Shown: positions 1 to 11,801 of the stretch, in pieces
How positions within the stretch are numbered: the stretch's first letter is position 1
Layout of the letters: each line of letters opens with the position of its first letter
NCBI GenBank assembly: GCA_021396245.1
Contig: WNYE01000009.1
Span: forward strand, 62,001 to 126,000
DNA: 64,000 nt
Direction: 5' to 3'
From: Sporothrix humicola
Taxonomy: Eukaryota; Ascomycota; Sordariomycetes; Ophiostomatales; Ophiostomataceae
Position numbers and translations under genes: made by a program
The notes under the pieces: generated by a model
What the model was told of the DNA's origin: nothing
Database searches by the model: none
Seen by the model: the letters and a program-made list of their open reading frames with translations, nothing else

Positions 1-339
1 GCCCTGCTCCGCCCGATCAAGAACAACAAGACGCCGCACGACCCGTCGGCCGCATCAGACCCGCCAGACCACGCCTTCCGTGTCGAGTGGACGTTGCCGC
101 TGGCACGCGATGAACAGCAAGGGCTGCGCCCTCCCTGCTGCTTGTTAGGTATAGCCGTCTCTGCCGTCCCCGAGCCCGGATCTGGCCGGTTTGGGGTCAA
201 CAACACGCGGAAACCCCAGAGCCAAGCGCAACGGACCAAGCGCTGGCGTCTGATACTGCACTACATGGACCACTCCATCTTCCAATACTACATTGAGGAG
301 ACCCGTCCAAAGGGAGTCCCAAGTCTGCGAGTCTATTAG
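1..339 (+). CDS. 3' end of an unrecognised protein-coding gene (partial)
   Basis: Frame 1 is open from the first base of the window to a TAG at 337-339, giving about 112 C-terminal residues; the 5' part lies outside the window. The segment is hydrophilic and basic in its second half, rich in Arg, Pro and Gln, with an aromatic stretch near the end (HYMDHSIFQYYIEETR). I see no known domain or membrane segment and assign no function. The stop could be internal to an intron: a GTATAG at 149-154 is a possible donor, and a pyrimidine-rich tract ending in CTAG at 486-489 is a possible acceptor for an alternative last exon. The frame itself is certain; the exon structure is not. Confidence 0.4.
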   Translation, partial: ALLRPIKNNKTPHDPSAASDPPDHAFRVEWTLPLARDEQQGLRPPCCLLGIAVSAVPEPGSGRFGVNNTRKPQSQAQRTKRWRLILHYMDHSIFQYYIEETRPKGVPSLRVY

Positions 340-894
340 GTGTACGCTCAATGTGAGAGCTATTGGTACTATTTTTTTTTTCTTCGAATTGCTTTTCCCT
401 TTCATTTCCTTTTTTGCATACTTATGGGAGTCTATGGAGTTTCAATGTCTTCTGTCTTTTTGTGTTATTTCTCTCTTTTCTTTTTCTAGGATACCTTGGG
501 GCGTTCAACGCATACAAAATTGGGAGCATTTTGAGTCAGCGACAAAAGATAACCAAGACTGAGACGGCTCACTCATGAAATCTGGTCACCAGTAGTAGTT
601 AGTACTACTACATCTATTTACTTTCTATATCTTCAAAACAATATATTTTTGTGTTAAGCAAAGTCTACCGTCCAATGGTATGATATTCGAAAGCAAGACA
701 AACAAGACAAAAAAGACAAACCGGATAACAAACACTGACAGAAATGCTCGCTCAGCATGCAAATCCAAGAAGACAAAACGAATACGGCAAATCCGATATC
801 CTCGTCTACCACTGATCAACAGCAGGAAAAACAATCTAGGTATGAATGGCGAAACAAAGAACGAACAAAAAATCAAAATCAATCTCACTCCACC
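340..894. other. Intergenic spacer between the partial gene and the SWIM gene
   Basis: This spacer separates two convergent genes. It begins with a T-rich stretch (about 370-490) that ends in TTTTTCTAG, and continues with a short frame (490-578) reading YLGAFNAYKIGSILSQRQK before a TGA. That frame could be a terminal exon of the upstream gene or just 3' untranslated sequence. The rest (600-890) is AT-rich, with repeated GACAAAAC-like words, and I see nothing else in it. Confidence 0.5.
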
Positions 895-2904
895 TCACTT
901 CATCCTCTTGGGCCGCCGGTCGGTGGGCGTGTTGGTGTTGGACCCTTGCCGTTTCGATCCGGCTGTTGATGGCGGTGGTGGAGGAACCAACGAAGACGAC
1001 CCCGCCTGTCCCTCCTTCTCAGCCTCCTTGTTCATCTCCGCCAGAATCTCGTCCAGCCGCCGCATGTACGGCTCGCGGTAGCCGTTGACCTGGATGCGCC
1101 GGCGGATGCGTTTCAGCTGGCTGCGCAAATGGGTCTGGTCGGGCAGCAGGGCCAGCACGTCCAGCAAGAAGAAGCCGCCCTTGCCCTTTTCGGGCGACGA
1201 CGAGCCAGAGCCGTCGCTGTTACCGACCAGCCGCTGGTACAGGTTGCGGTCGTCCTGCGTGGCGCCGGCGTGGGCGTCGCGGTTGTGAAAGAAGACGAGG
1301 GCGTGCAGGATCCAGACGAGGGCACGGCCGGCGCTGTGGCGGACCCACGGTTTTGGAGGAGGGTGGTGGTGGTGTGGCTGTTGGTGCTGAAGAAGCAGGA
1401 GGTGGATCTGGTGGACGGCATTCTGGACGTGCTGGGCGGCCCAGGCAACGGTGACGCCTGCTGTGGACTTGTCTTCTGGTGGAAGGAGGGATTGTGGGGA
1501 CGAAGAAGAAGCGGCCGTGACGGTGATGGCTGGTGTTGTCACTGCAGGCGCTGCCCGTCTCATCCTTGGGTCTGGAGGAGGCATCAACAGTCGAGATTTT
1601 TGCTGCTGTTGGAGTTGCTGCTGGATTTGTTGGGGAGACTGTCGGACTTTTAACAGAGCTTCCAGCACGGCCTCGACGCGCTGCTGGATCTTGCGGAACG
1701 GGTCGCGGGCCTTGTCACTGGGCGCCAGCAGCTTGAGGAACATTGCAAAGAACTCGTCGTTGGATACGAGGAGCCGCAAGACGGTACGCTGCAGATCGCC
1801 TCTTTCGACGAGATCGCGGACAATTTGTGCCGGTTGGTCTGCCTTGTCGGTGGTTGCCTTGGGCTTCTTTGTTTGAGAAGTACCATCGTTGCCTTGGCTT
1901 CCAGGCTTTGTTTCTGGTTTCTTTCCTCCAGCCGATATATCAACGTCGTCCTCATCCATGGGATCGGCTTCGCTATCGCTCGATTCATCGTTGTCCTCCT
2001 CGTCTCGCCTCTCTGTCCCCCACAGTAAACTCTCCAGCTCTGACTTCTCCAGATCAAAGATCTCTGGCGCATACCCGTCCACGCCCTCGTCGTCCACCAC
2101 GCCGTCCAGCCCAGCCAATATTTCCCGTGCCTCGCGCACGCGGTGCAGATTCGGCCGACCCGTAACAGGCGGCCCTGCCCCACAGTGCAGCGTGTTGGCC
2201 AATATATCAATGTGGAAGTCGGATATGCGCCGAAACGCGTCCTCCCCGTGTCCACCTTGACCCAACTCTCTCGGGAAAGCCGTCGCCCCGTCGAGGACCA
2301 GGGGAACATCCGGCTGGTGCTCGTGCAGCGTCTGCTTGGCAATCTGGTCCATCAGCCACACGAGATGACGGCACGGCGTGGTGGCATTTCCCGTACAGTT
2401 GCAGCTCGGCCGTGGAATCCGACTGGTAGGCGAGCCGATGCGGATCGTGCGGGGCACGACTTCCTGCAGCTGAAAGGCATAGACGTCTGGGTCGTTGCTG
2501 ATGCCGCACCACTCAATGACCATCGGTGGCGTCTCTTCGGGTTGTTGCGCTCGGAAAAGCTCGCGGACAAGCTCTTCCGTCTCGTCGTCGAGGCTGTCGA
2601 CATTGTAAAAGAGGCCGGTCAGTGGAGATTGGACGGGGCCGTCGTCTTCTTCGTCGCTGTTGTCGTCGTCGTCATCACTGTTCTCATCCTCACTACTCTC
2701 GTCCTCGCTGCTTTCGTCTTCTGGGGCTTTGCCTTTGGCTTCTCCAGGGCGTGGTCGAGAATGGGACTCTGTTGGAGTTGATTCCACCGGAACTGCGGAT
2801 GAAGCCCCGGCCTTGTCACCGTCGTTGGTGTGAGATCGTGTAACGGGCGTCATGTCTGGTTTGCTCAGCGAGAGTTTGCTGAACTTTCCAGTGGGTGGAT
2901 GCAT
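895..2904 (-). CDS. SWIM-type zinc finger protein
   Basis: A single-exon frame of 669 residues with an ATG at 2904. The N-terminal 90 residues are disordered and end in a strongly acidic D/E/S tract (about 62-90). A CxC-x7-CxH arrangement (C168, C170, C178, H180) followed by LVWLMDQI is the SWIM zinc-binding motif, which generally binds DNA or protein partners. A second acidic stretch lies near residues 300-330. A helical region of about 60 residues follows (DLVERGDLQRTVLRLL onward), then poly-Q/His/Pro linkers and a basic C-terminus ending in RRPKRMK that may act as a nuclear localisation signal. Proteins with this layout are conserved but largely uncharacterised in filamentous fungi. The zinc motif supports the family; any role in chromatin or ubiquitin pathways would be inference. 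Confidence 0.75.
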   Translation of the reverse strand: MHPPTGKFSKLSLSKPDMTPVTRSHTNDGDKAGASSAVPVESTPTESHSRPRPGEAKGKAPEDESSEDESSEDENSDDDDDNSDEEDDGPVQSPLTGLFYNVDSLDDETEELVRELFRAQQPEETPPMVIEWCGISNDPDVYAFQLQEVVPRTIRIGSPTSRIPRPSCNCTGNATTPCRHLVWLMDQIAKQTLHEHQPDVPLVLDGATAFPRELGQGGHGEDAFRRISDFHIDILANTLHCGAGPPVTGRPNLHRVREAREILAGLDGVVDDEGVDGYAPEIFDLEKSELESLLWGTERRDEEDNDESSDSEADPMDEDDVDISAGGKKPETKPGSQGNDGTSQTKKPKATTDKADQPAQIVRDLVERGDLQRTVLRLLVSNDEFFAMFLKLLAPSDKARDPFRKIQQRVEAVLEALLKVRQSPQQIQQQLQQQQKSRLLMPPPDPRMRRAAPAVTTPAITVTAASSSSPQSLLPPEDKSTAGVTVAWAAQHVQNAVHQIHLLLLQHQQPHHHHPPPKPWVRHSAGRALVWILHALVFFHNRDAHAGATQDDRNLYQRLVGNSDGSGSSSPEKGKGGFFLLDVLALLPDQTHLRSQLKRIRRRIQVNGYREPYMRRLDEILAEMNKEAEKEGQAGSSSLVPPPPPSTAGSKRQGSNTNTPTDRRPKRMK

Positions 2905-5900
2905 TGGGGTGTTGGAAACTGAGGAAAGAGAGAGGGCTGGCGGTGATGTGGAAGATCAGAGGACAATGGTACATGCAGAAGCTTTTAAGGAGATATTTTT
3001 TTTAGTCCTTGTCAACTCGAATTCAGCTTTGGCCTCGATTTGTGGGCAGTCTTTTGCACAAACTCAGCCTCACCGATCGGCGTCATTGATCTATACAAAT
3101 ATACAAGTATACAAAAAGAAGGCAGGGCGACCAAAAGTTAGGATATAACATCTTATTTGATGATATCTTCTCTCCATCCACATAGCAAATCTCCACATGT
3201 CCAACATCGCCCTGGTGGATCTTTTCGGCCTCATCCAACGGCTTCTCTGGGTTGATGGGTCGTTGGCCAAGAAAGGAAGCTAGCTTCCTAGGTGCACCTG
3301 CAATGACCGTGTGCTCTTGTGAGGCTTGTCTCTTGTGACAGCATCAAAAGGGATGAGAGCAAAAGAAGGAGTGTGGAGTGTAGAGTGTGGGTCAGGAAGA
3401 AGGAACCGAAGGAGGGACCCAAGAAAGCGGCCGCTTCCTTCTCCTTTCTGTCGTTATTAACTGGCATGGGGGGTTTTACTTGTTGGTGCTTGGGGGTGTG
3501 TGGAGAGGGGAAGATGAAAGCTTTGCTCAAGATCTGTTGGAAACACCCCTCGTCTTTTATTGTTTTAGTTGGCTGCTCTTCTGATAATTTTGTTCTACTC
3601 CGTGAGTGAAATCTTCACACTGCACATGATTTACTGTCTGGTTGGCTTTCCGGTCAAAAGTGCACTTTCACGAGAATGGCTTTTGGCCCCCCACGATATT
3701 CTTGCACACCCCCAAGAAATCGGTCTCTAGCCATTGGCAGGCGCACAACCTAGTATTGACTAAGAATTACTCCCCGCTGCCCAGTTTTAACGTATGCATG
3801 TGAGAGGCGGAAAGGGAGCGTACGTGGAAAGAAAATCAAAAGAGAAGGATATGTTAAAGGGGAGGGGACCAACACCAAATCGACCGAAAGGATCATGGAA
3901 GCAAGGACGCAAAGGAAGCATTCGGCTGTCATAATTCCTTACTTCCTTGACTTCGGCTAGATATGGATGTGCACAACCCTTCCTTACATGCCCACACTTG
4001 AAAACTGTTGGTAGTTTTGCGGAATGGGCTGTTGCTCAAAACCCCGTCCTTTCCGTATTCCGCAAGAAAAAAGTAGTGCCGAAGAAGGATGCCGACTAAA
4101 CAATAAAAGCTTGCTTACAATGGCCGTAGTTGACCGCTTGGGGGCGGAGTCCCAGAGGAATATCAAAAAAATCGGCCGAGGGATTTAGTCGAGGTCAAAG
4201 ATGGTGTACAACATGCAGTAGGACAGTCAGTATGCAGCCTGTTAGACGCAGATGTGCATACTGCCCGTCGATGAGCAGGTTCAGTCCCTAAACTTTTCTA
4301 CAGAACGCCTTGGATGATGTACGGTCTCCAAGGGAGCGGCCGGAGCGGCCACAAGCGACAGGCGACAAACGCAGACGAGGAAGGGAGAGGTGAGGCGAAG
4401 AGGGGAGGCAGAGTAGGGTGGAGTGGATATCTGCCACTGCCGGCCGCATCGAGGCCGGAACGTACAGTAGCAAAGAAGAAAAATCAGCAAGAGAGATATG
4501 TGTTGGTCGTCAAGCTCCGTCAAAGTTCCTCCGTCTCCACGATGATATCGTGGGAGTGTGGTCGTGTTGGTGGGTTGGACGTTGAGGTCGGCGGCTAACA
4601 GCGTCATAGGTGCGGCTCTTATTGGCCAATGGCTGCCTGGCTTGCTATTGGCTGGAGGGCCGTGTTATTCAAGCAGGAAGGAGTGGAGCTAAGAACTGAC
4701 AGTGGGCAACGGTGGGCAGCAGTGGGCAAGAGCGATCATCTTGACGAAAGTGTTGGTCGTTCTTTCTTTCAATCTGAGTTAAAACATGCATGATCCAATT
4801 TTGTTCGAAAGGAAAGAACGAAATTACCTGATTTTTTTCTTTTCCAGGAGCAATTTCTACCGTTGTCTCTCCCACCTCTCGTCAAGGCTGCTGTTCAGCC
4901 TCTCATCTGGTCCCTTCCTTGTCTTCAGAACTTCTCTTTTTTCTCGGGAACGCTAAAACAGCGCCCGTCCAATGGCGATCCTTTGCCCACCTCCATCTCC
5001 ACGACATGCCAACTTTTTATCGTCTTGCTCACGACCTCTGCGACCCGTTACAACGGCCAAGCTCAAAATCAGCAAAGACAAAAAAGAGACGAAAAATCCA
5101 ACACCAAACCCACAATCCAAAAAGTTGCAGGACCCAGAATGACGGCCCTCACGCGGCTGCGCCTACACCGTCTATGAGACCAAAAAAACCTAAGCCGCCT
5201 GTCCTCCACTTTCCGTCTGTCTTGCTCGGCTAACTCGACAGTCTGTTCTCCTGGTTGACAGAAAACTGCCTTCATCTACCCACCAAGGCCAGTGGCTTCG
5301 AGGCCTGTGTCTGCCCTGTGTAAATTGAAAAAATTGAAAAAGAAGAAATAGATATCGGGCCTCATCTACAGTATGCCTTCGAGGAACAGCAAAGGGAGAA
5401 GATACTGGAGAACAAGGTATTTTCATCCCTCTATATCCGTTATTCCTTTCCAACAAATGTCCACTTCTCTGAACCTTTTTAAAAAGGCCGTATAATTTCT
5501 TCGTATATCACGCACTTCTATAACATTGTTTTCCTACATCTTCTTTGGCGCTGGACTCGGCCTGATATATTGCCCGGCTGTGGCCCGGTGGGACGAGACT
5601 TGACGAGAGGAAAGGCTCTAGTTCCGCACGATGCACTGCACGTTGCATCCAAAGGTACGGGAGCGACGGGAGCGCAGACAATTTCCTCTTTTGTCGGTGT
5701 GTCCACAGGAACGAGTGGTCAAGTGACATGTTCAATGTTAAATGACGGTGACAAAATTGCTCGGAAAGAAAGGTATGTGTCAAAGGCATCGATGCCAATA
5801 GTACAGAGTCTTACGCTAGGCCACGCTTCTGGGCCGTTAATGCAGTGAAGCCAACAAGAAGATGAAGATACTAGGTGGTCATCTTTTAAGTCTATCCGAC

Positions 5901-6840
5901 TAGCTTTCTCCTTTTTCTTATACACTCTTACGTACTTTGAGCATATCCAACAGACTGGCTCAAGACTGGAAGCCTTCATCCCGTCCATCTTCTAGAATGC
6001 GACCATGGCCGCCACAACGGGCCGCTGCAGAACAGAGCATGGGAGCAACAGGCACACAGCTACAAATCTGCAAGGTGGCACACTCATTCGGATAGACTCA
6101 ATGGCACATTATTGAGGCACATCATTCAGTCAATGAGAAATGTATTTGAACGAGACGAGAAACAATACTCCAACAAAAAAATAAAAGAGCAAAATAAGAC
6201 AAGACCGGCCGCGGCAAAACCAGAAAAAGGCAGCAAAAACGGGAAATAAAAAATACAAGCACAAAAATGATGCGAGCCACATATCGCTCGTGTTCTTCTC
6301 GGTCTTCACCACATAATCCTCGTCCTCGTCAATTCCCCTTCAGGCCATCTCCATCCACATTTATCCTCCCCGGGCTCGGCCGTTGTGAGTCTGTAGAGTA
6401 CCTTCGTAGCGTAGCCCAGTTCGACCTTAATGCTTCCCAGTGTCGTGAATGGATGAATGGCGAGATGAGTTCCCAAATGAGCAGATGACCGAGTGACCAA
6501 TTCAAACGCCGATGCTTTGCAAGTAGAAAGACGACGGATGCAAATCAAATCAAAACCAATAGACAGCAATCATAAGAAAGCAATCATTAAAATAACACGC
6601 CGTGACGCCAAGGCGCAATCCGAAGCTCCGTTCCATAAGATGATGTCGAACAAAAAAATAAAAGAGTAGAAGGAATAAGAAGGACAAAAGAAGAGAAAAA
6701 GATTGTCATAAGTCGTCAATCAAATTGAAGGTGGCCGCGCGTCTGCAAACGTATCCAAGACGTTCGCCGCATTCGGTTGTATGCATGTAGCGGGTTGGTG
6801 TATATGCGTATTAATCTTCTTCGTTTCATTCATCGTTCAA
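2905..6840. other. Long intergenic region upstream of the SWIM gene and downstream of cdc14
   Basis: About 3.9 kb with no gene I can support. It contains the promoter side of the SWIM gene (2905-3200), scattered short frames with no recognisable similarity, a cluster of CCAAT/ATTGG elements at 4621-4651, and a stretch at 5135-5620 with possible branch points, splice acceptors and short coding-like segments that might be a small spliced gene. The 6120-6840 part is A-rich and probably contains the 3' untranslated region of cdc14. Confidence 0.5.
4621..4651. promoter_or_regulatory. Clustered CCAAT boxes
   Basis: ATTGGCCAAT at 4621-4630 carries a CCAAT element on each strand, and a further ATTGG lies at 4647-4651. 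CCAAT is bound by the HAP/CBC complex in fungi. Three elements in 31 bases suggest a promoter, possibly for a small unannotated transcript on the + strand starting near 4.9-5.1 kb; the SWIM gene start is 1.7 kb away. Motif presence is directly visible; function is inferred. Confidence 0.35.
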
Positions 6841-9054
6841 CTATTGGATGCTCGAGATTTTGCGGGCGGCTGAGGCCATGGCCGTCGCCGTAGCTGCGTT
6901 ACCACCGCTGGCGACGCGGCTGCTCGTCTTACGGATACCAGTGGGCTGGGCACCAGGCATGCGCTTGGCGCTGGCTGCACTCCGATCGGAGCTGCGGACC
7001 TTGGTCAGCACACCGGATGCCGACGTCGAGCGGTGCTCGCGGCCCTGGACCTCCTGAATGGATTTGACGCGGTTGATGGAAGAGCCAATGTTCTCGGCGT
7101 CAAAGGATGCGTCGTTCTCGTGGATCGCGGTTGTCGTCGTAGTCGTCGTGGTGGTGGTAGCCGTCACAGTGTTGCGGCTGCTATGGCTAGTAGAGCGGGA
7201 CTTTTGGTGGCGGGTGGCATCGGGTGAAGACGACGCGGCGGCAGCAGCCTTGCGGTGCATGCGCATACGCAGGTGGATCTCCTCCTCGGAATCGGTGCCA
7301 CGGCTGCCGCGGCTGGACTGGTCGTCTCCAGCGTTCTCCTGCAGAATAGCAAAGAGCTCGGCATCGTCGCCCAGAGACGCGGCTGCGGCATCCTCCTCCT
7401 CGACGGTGCTGGTGGCGGTGCTGTAGCTGCCAGTCTTGCTGCGCGAATAAGGGTGATGGCGGTCGGCACGTGCGCTCTTGCGAGGCTGGCCGGGCGTTGG
7501 TGCTGGCAGGTAGTCCTCCTGTGCGACGTTGTTGCGCTCCTTGTCCATCTCGCTGAGCGGGGTCCGGCCCGAGGCAGAGCGGTTGGGTGGTGTAGAGGTC
7601 GACTGGGAACGGCCCAGGCTCGTCTTCTGCATGGCGCGGATGGGTGTGCTGGGCAGGTTGTTGCCGTTTGCCGCTGCTGCGGCCTGTGTTGCAGCAAACT
7701 CGCGGCGCAGCTTGCGCTCCAGACGCTCCTCGACCCACCACTCACGGAAGACACCCTGGTTCAGATGCAGCCAGTGCTGCTGGGGACCGACAACCATGCC
7801 GGGACGCATGAAGCGCATGAAGGAAATGATCTCATTGGCAGTGAAGCCGTAGCGGTAAATGAGATAGGCGCCAATGAGGCAGCCTGTCCGGCCCAGGCCA
7901 GCCTTGCAGTGCACAGCAATGCTCTTCTTCCGCACGGTGATCATCTCGTGCGCAAGGCGGATGAACTTGCGCACAGTGGACATGGGTGGGCACGTGCCGT
8001 CGTCAAAGATCATGTCCAGATGCTGGATGCCAAGGGCCTCAAAGTATGATGGGGAGTAGAGCTGGGAGTTGAGGCGCACAACGAGGCCAATGTTGCGCTC
8101 GGAGAAGTGGCGCAGCACGTTCTTGAACGGCTGGGGAAGCGTCGGGTGGGCGTCGACGGCATCGAGCGTTCGTGGCAATGAGGCGTAGAGCTCCGAGTCC
8201 TCAGTGATGCGGGCAATGGGAGTGTGTTGGGGAGAGGCAAAAGCCAGAAAGTGGGGAGTCACCCAGTTGAAGTCGCCATGCTCGACGCGCTCAAATTGCT
8301 CGTACTCGGCCAGATCAAAGTTGTCGAGCTGACAGCAGCCCTCCTCCTTGGCCTTCCATACACCGTAAACAACATCCTGGACGGTAATCCCGTAATCGGC
8401 CTGGCTGTAGCCGGCGTCGCGGAAGGGCATCAATGGGGGATCGACCTGTGCAAGAGGAGCGAGGGCCAAGTGTGGTGGCCATGACTGGATCAGGACCATG
8501 TAGCAAGCAAGCAAACAAGCAGCATTGGCGCGGCCTGCACGGTTAGCAAGATGTCTTGTATTGTGTCGCTTGTATATCGGTAGAAAGAGATCACTCACTT
8601 CTTGGGTCGGCACGGCTCCAGAAGACGACTGGGCGCTGTTGGCTCTCGGTGGCAGCCAGAATCTCGTGGAAGTGCAGGGCAAAGCGGTAGAGGTGGCCGA
8701 CGTGCAGCGGGCCAAAGTCGTGGTGGAAGGCGTTGTAGAGTAGCGAGTCGTCGACGGTGAAGTAGTAGGGCTCGGGCTTAGGGGCGGATGAAGCAGCAGA
8801 GTCGGATGCAAGAGCCCGTGATCTCTTGCTGGGCGACTTGGGAGCAGAAGCGCCATAGGGGAAGAGGGTATCGGCGTCGGGCTGGCTCAGGTACGAGCCA
8901 AGGTACAACCGATCTGGATGCGATTGTTAGTGGTGATAAGATCAAAACAAAACAAAACAAACAAACAGATCAAAATATTGCGCCAGCGTCAACACTCACC
9001 AGGAAGGTACTCAATCACCTGCCCCATGTTGGGGTTCTTTGCCGAGGGCGCCAT
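6841..9054 (-). CDS. cdc14: Cdc14 dual-specificity protein phosphatase
   Basis: Three exons: 9054-9000, 8913-8599 and 8534-6841, joined in frame to give 687 residues. Introns have GTGAGT donors and CAG acceptors, the second with a GCTAAC branch point. The protein opens MAPSAKNPNMGQVIEYLPDR and carries the Cdc14 N-terminal domain (YFTVDDSLLYNAFHHDFGPL, then RANAACLLACYM). The catalytic dual-specificity domain has the signature HCKAGLGRTG, with nucleophile Cys333 and Arg339, and a likely general-acid Asp in FDDG about 30 residues upstream. The C-terminal 270 residues are low complexity, including a run of about ten Thr. Cdc14 reverses Cdk phosphorylation at mitotic exit, cytokinesis and, in fungi, sporulation; it moves between nucleolus, spindle pole and septum. 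The tail is longer than in yeast (551 residues), as is usual in filamentous fungi. The start is well supported by the conserved first exon. Confidence 0.97.
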
Positions 9055-10245
9055 CGCAAGACAAAGAGCGAGAGGCGAAGAGCTGGTCGCGTGCAGACGA
9101 TCCGGATGAGGTCAGCGAAGAGGAGGAGGGCGGCGACGATCTATCGATGCTGAGAAGAAGAGAGGCGACGAGGCGATGCCAGCTGCAAGACACAATCAGG
9201 ATATAAATGCGACGAAGAAATGAATTGTGTCGAGAGACGATGTGAAGAAGAGTGAAGAGAAGTGAAGAGGGAAGGAGGAAGAGGAGAAAGAAGAAAAAAG
9301 AATGGAGAAAAGGGAAGGCCGTGAATAATAAACAGACAAGATGGAGAAAGACAAGGACGAAAATACAAAACGATGCTTGGCCCCTGGGGATTATGTTATG
9401 GTTGCGCTTTGCATTGAGGTGGGGGAGGGAAGGAAGAGCAAAAGGCAGAGAGAGAAAAGAGTCGCTGTCGTCAAGTCTGCATTCTTTGGTATGTTTGTGT
9501 TTTTGTGTGGCGGTTGTTGCGTTGTGAACAAAAGATACAAAGTCGAATTGTGTTGTTGCTATTGCTCTCTCCTTGTCTTGTTTTGTTGTGGTGTTGTATT
9601 TTTGCGGAGCTCACATGTGTCGGTCTGTTTCCAGTTTCCAAAGTGGCAAGAGCACAACAGTGCGTGCCTGCCTCCTAGAACCTAGGCCTCTTTCACAGTC
9701 TTTTGCAGTGTCAGTAGCTCCTTCCCCGTGTCTTTCGGTCGTTGTGGAGCCTTGTTATTGTGGTCGTAAGATACGGCGTAGCAGTGTGCCTCTGTCTGGC
9801 TTGTGGCACCCCAGTCCGCTGTAGCCAAAATAACCAAAATAAACAACATAACAAGAGCTGTGGGCCAATCAAATCGCCCCATTCGTTGGTAAGCCACAGC
9901 AAGGCCGCCAGCCTGGGCCTCCACTGTTGCCGTCGCTAGGGCAACGTCCGCCCCATAACCCACCAGTCTGGGCCCTTGCCCGCATAATCGCGCTAATTAC
10001 GATAGGGGCCGGCGAACCAGGTAAAACGGCCAGGCGAGAGCAGGCTGTCTTATGTAATGCTGCCAAAAATTGTGTGCAACAACTGCCCCGCTGACATACA
10101 CATCCAATTCTTTGGGCAGTGTGAACTTTTTTTGGAGGGGCATTTCAATCTGATGAAAACGCACATCACCGTCACTTGTCGCACCACGAGACCTCACACA
10201 CCAACGAACCCAGTTATCGCACGTCCTGACGACACAGCAGCAATA
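9055..10245. other. Divergent promoter region between cdc14 and pcc1
   Basis: About 1.2 kb between divergently transcribed genes. The part next to cdc14 (9180-9330) is purine-rich on the + strand, hence CT-rich on the cdc14 sense strand, as is common near fungal transcription starts. Short open frames in it have no recognisable similarity. Nothing else is supported. Confidence 0.5.
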
Positions 10246-10654
10246 ATGGCCGTCGACCCCAACTTTCCGTGCTCTCTGTATGTTCTCAGAAGACGTTTTC
10301 CAGCCAAATTGTTACCGTGCTAACCACAACTCTCTCACCAGTGTCATTGACATCCCCTTCCCCACGGCCCGCCTTGCCACGGTCGCCCTCCAGGCTCTCT
10401 CTGTCGACAAGGAGCTCTCCCCTTCCGTTCGCCGGTCCTTTGCGGTGCAGAGCGTCTCCGAAGACGCAGACGACAGCGCCGACAACGCCGACAGCAAGAC
10501 CGTCCTCCGCACGACCTACGAAGCCTCGACGAACCGCATGCTCCGTGTCTCTGTCAATGCATTCCTCGATAGTGTCGGCCTGGTTGTGGAAGTGATGGGC
10601 GCTCTAGACGAGGACGTGCTCGAGGCTGAATCTGCAACTGCGACCGCGACATGA
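10246..10654 (+). CDS. pcc1: KEOPS/EKC complex subunit Pcc1
   Basis: Two exons, 10246-10277 and 10342-10654, encode 114 residues. The 64-nt intron has a GTATGT donor, a GCTAAC branch point and a CACCAG acceptor, and splicing creates the family hallmark LVIDIPFPTARLATVAL. The small alpha/beta protein matches the Pcc1 family in length and pattern, including RTTYEASTNRMLRVSVNAFLDSVGLV near the C-terminus. Pcc1 is the dimerising subunit of KEOPS, which makes the universal t6A modification at position 37 of ANN-decoding tRNAs and also affects telomeres and transcription in yeast. An acidic insertion (EDADDSADNAD) in the middle is more variable. No operon logic applies; the neighbour cdc14 is divergent. 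Confidence 0.93.
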
Positions 10655-11801
10655 ACTAGTGTTGCGCGAACAGAACAAACGGATAAAAGGCGGGCGAACG
10701 ACGCACAGACAATGGGATTGGATTTTGTCTTGAATGTTGCGGCGCGTCCCTCCCATAAACAAAGGCCCGGCTGCGGGTTGCCGTGTCTTCCCTAAACTTC
10801 GTGCAAGCTTCGATTCCGCGTGGACATGGCTCAGCAAACCAGGCTGTCTACGTACATATTGTGGATTTTGACGTCAGGATCACTCTTCTCCCGAGTATAC
10901 AACGAGACGACTAAACCAGCGCCGATTGTGAAACAAGAGGTTGCAGCTAGGGAGCTTTCGCTTCGCAAGGTTGAGGTACTTTTTGTGCTGCAGAAGAGGG
11001 GGAAAGGCTGCGCCGATCTCTGTGGTAAAGATACAGCTGGTCAGAGGGAGGACGACAGCACGACAAGTCGAGACGTTTAGCCTACTCGAAAACCAAGCTT
11101 TGGGGGGGCAAAGGGCGCAAAGGAAGGCAAGGAGTAAACACGTTGGAATGCGGGTACAGGCGCAGCTTCAGTCTGCAGTGGTATCGCCGGCACTCGCCAC
11201 AGTGTAAGGAATGTGGTAGACAGGCGCTAGTGAGACATTTGCGGCAACAGCTATCACAACGTGCTCAACATCGCTTCATACATAGCTCTTCGGTCGAGGG
11301 CAGCTTGTAGCAGTTCTCAAACTAAAATTATTATTCATTTCGAACTACTTTCATACTTTTATGGTTTCAATATATTTCTTGGAATATTTTTTTTTTTTTA
11401 AAAATAAGAGATTTATTAATAATTCCATATTATCAGACATAAAAACACTCACAAAGGTTATTCAGAAGGATTGTTTTTTTAAGAAAATAAACGTTTGGGT
11501 ATATTTCCAAATGCATTAAATGAATAAAATATAAAAAAGGTGCTCGGCCTCATTTTGCTACACAAAAGAGTATTATTATGCAGATATATGATGCGACAAC
11601 AAAAGAAGAGTAAGATAAAACAATTGGGGGAATCATTTTTTGGACGACAGTAATATCCAAAGTAAACACACAACCGCTAGTCTGCTAAAATGGGGGCTTT
11701 CCTCTCGCTATCCAAAATAAAGACCCAGGCATTGGGGTAGAATCCAAAAACAAAGACATGTCTTTTTCAGAAAAAGCAAAAACCAATGCACAGAAAACGC
11801 T
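10655..11801. other. Convergent spacer with an AT-rich core
   Basis: About 1.1 kb between the 3' ends of pcc1 and the sulfate permease gene. Bases 11320-11660 are markedly AT-rich, with homopolymeric A and T runs such as the T12 tract near 11389-11400, and contain no frame worth reporting. The flanks probably contain the two 3' untranslated regions. Confidence 0.5.

Noticed and set aside
7033..8049. Plus-strand frames within cdc14
   Set aside because: Antisense shadows of the GC-rich phosphatase exon.
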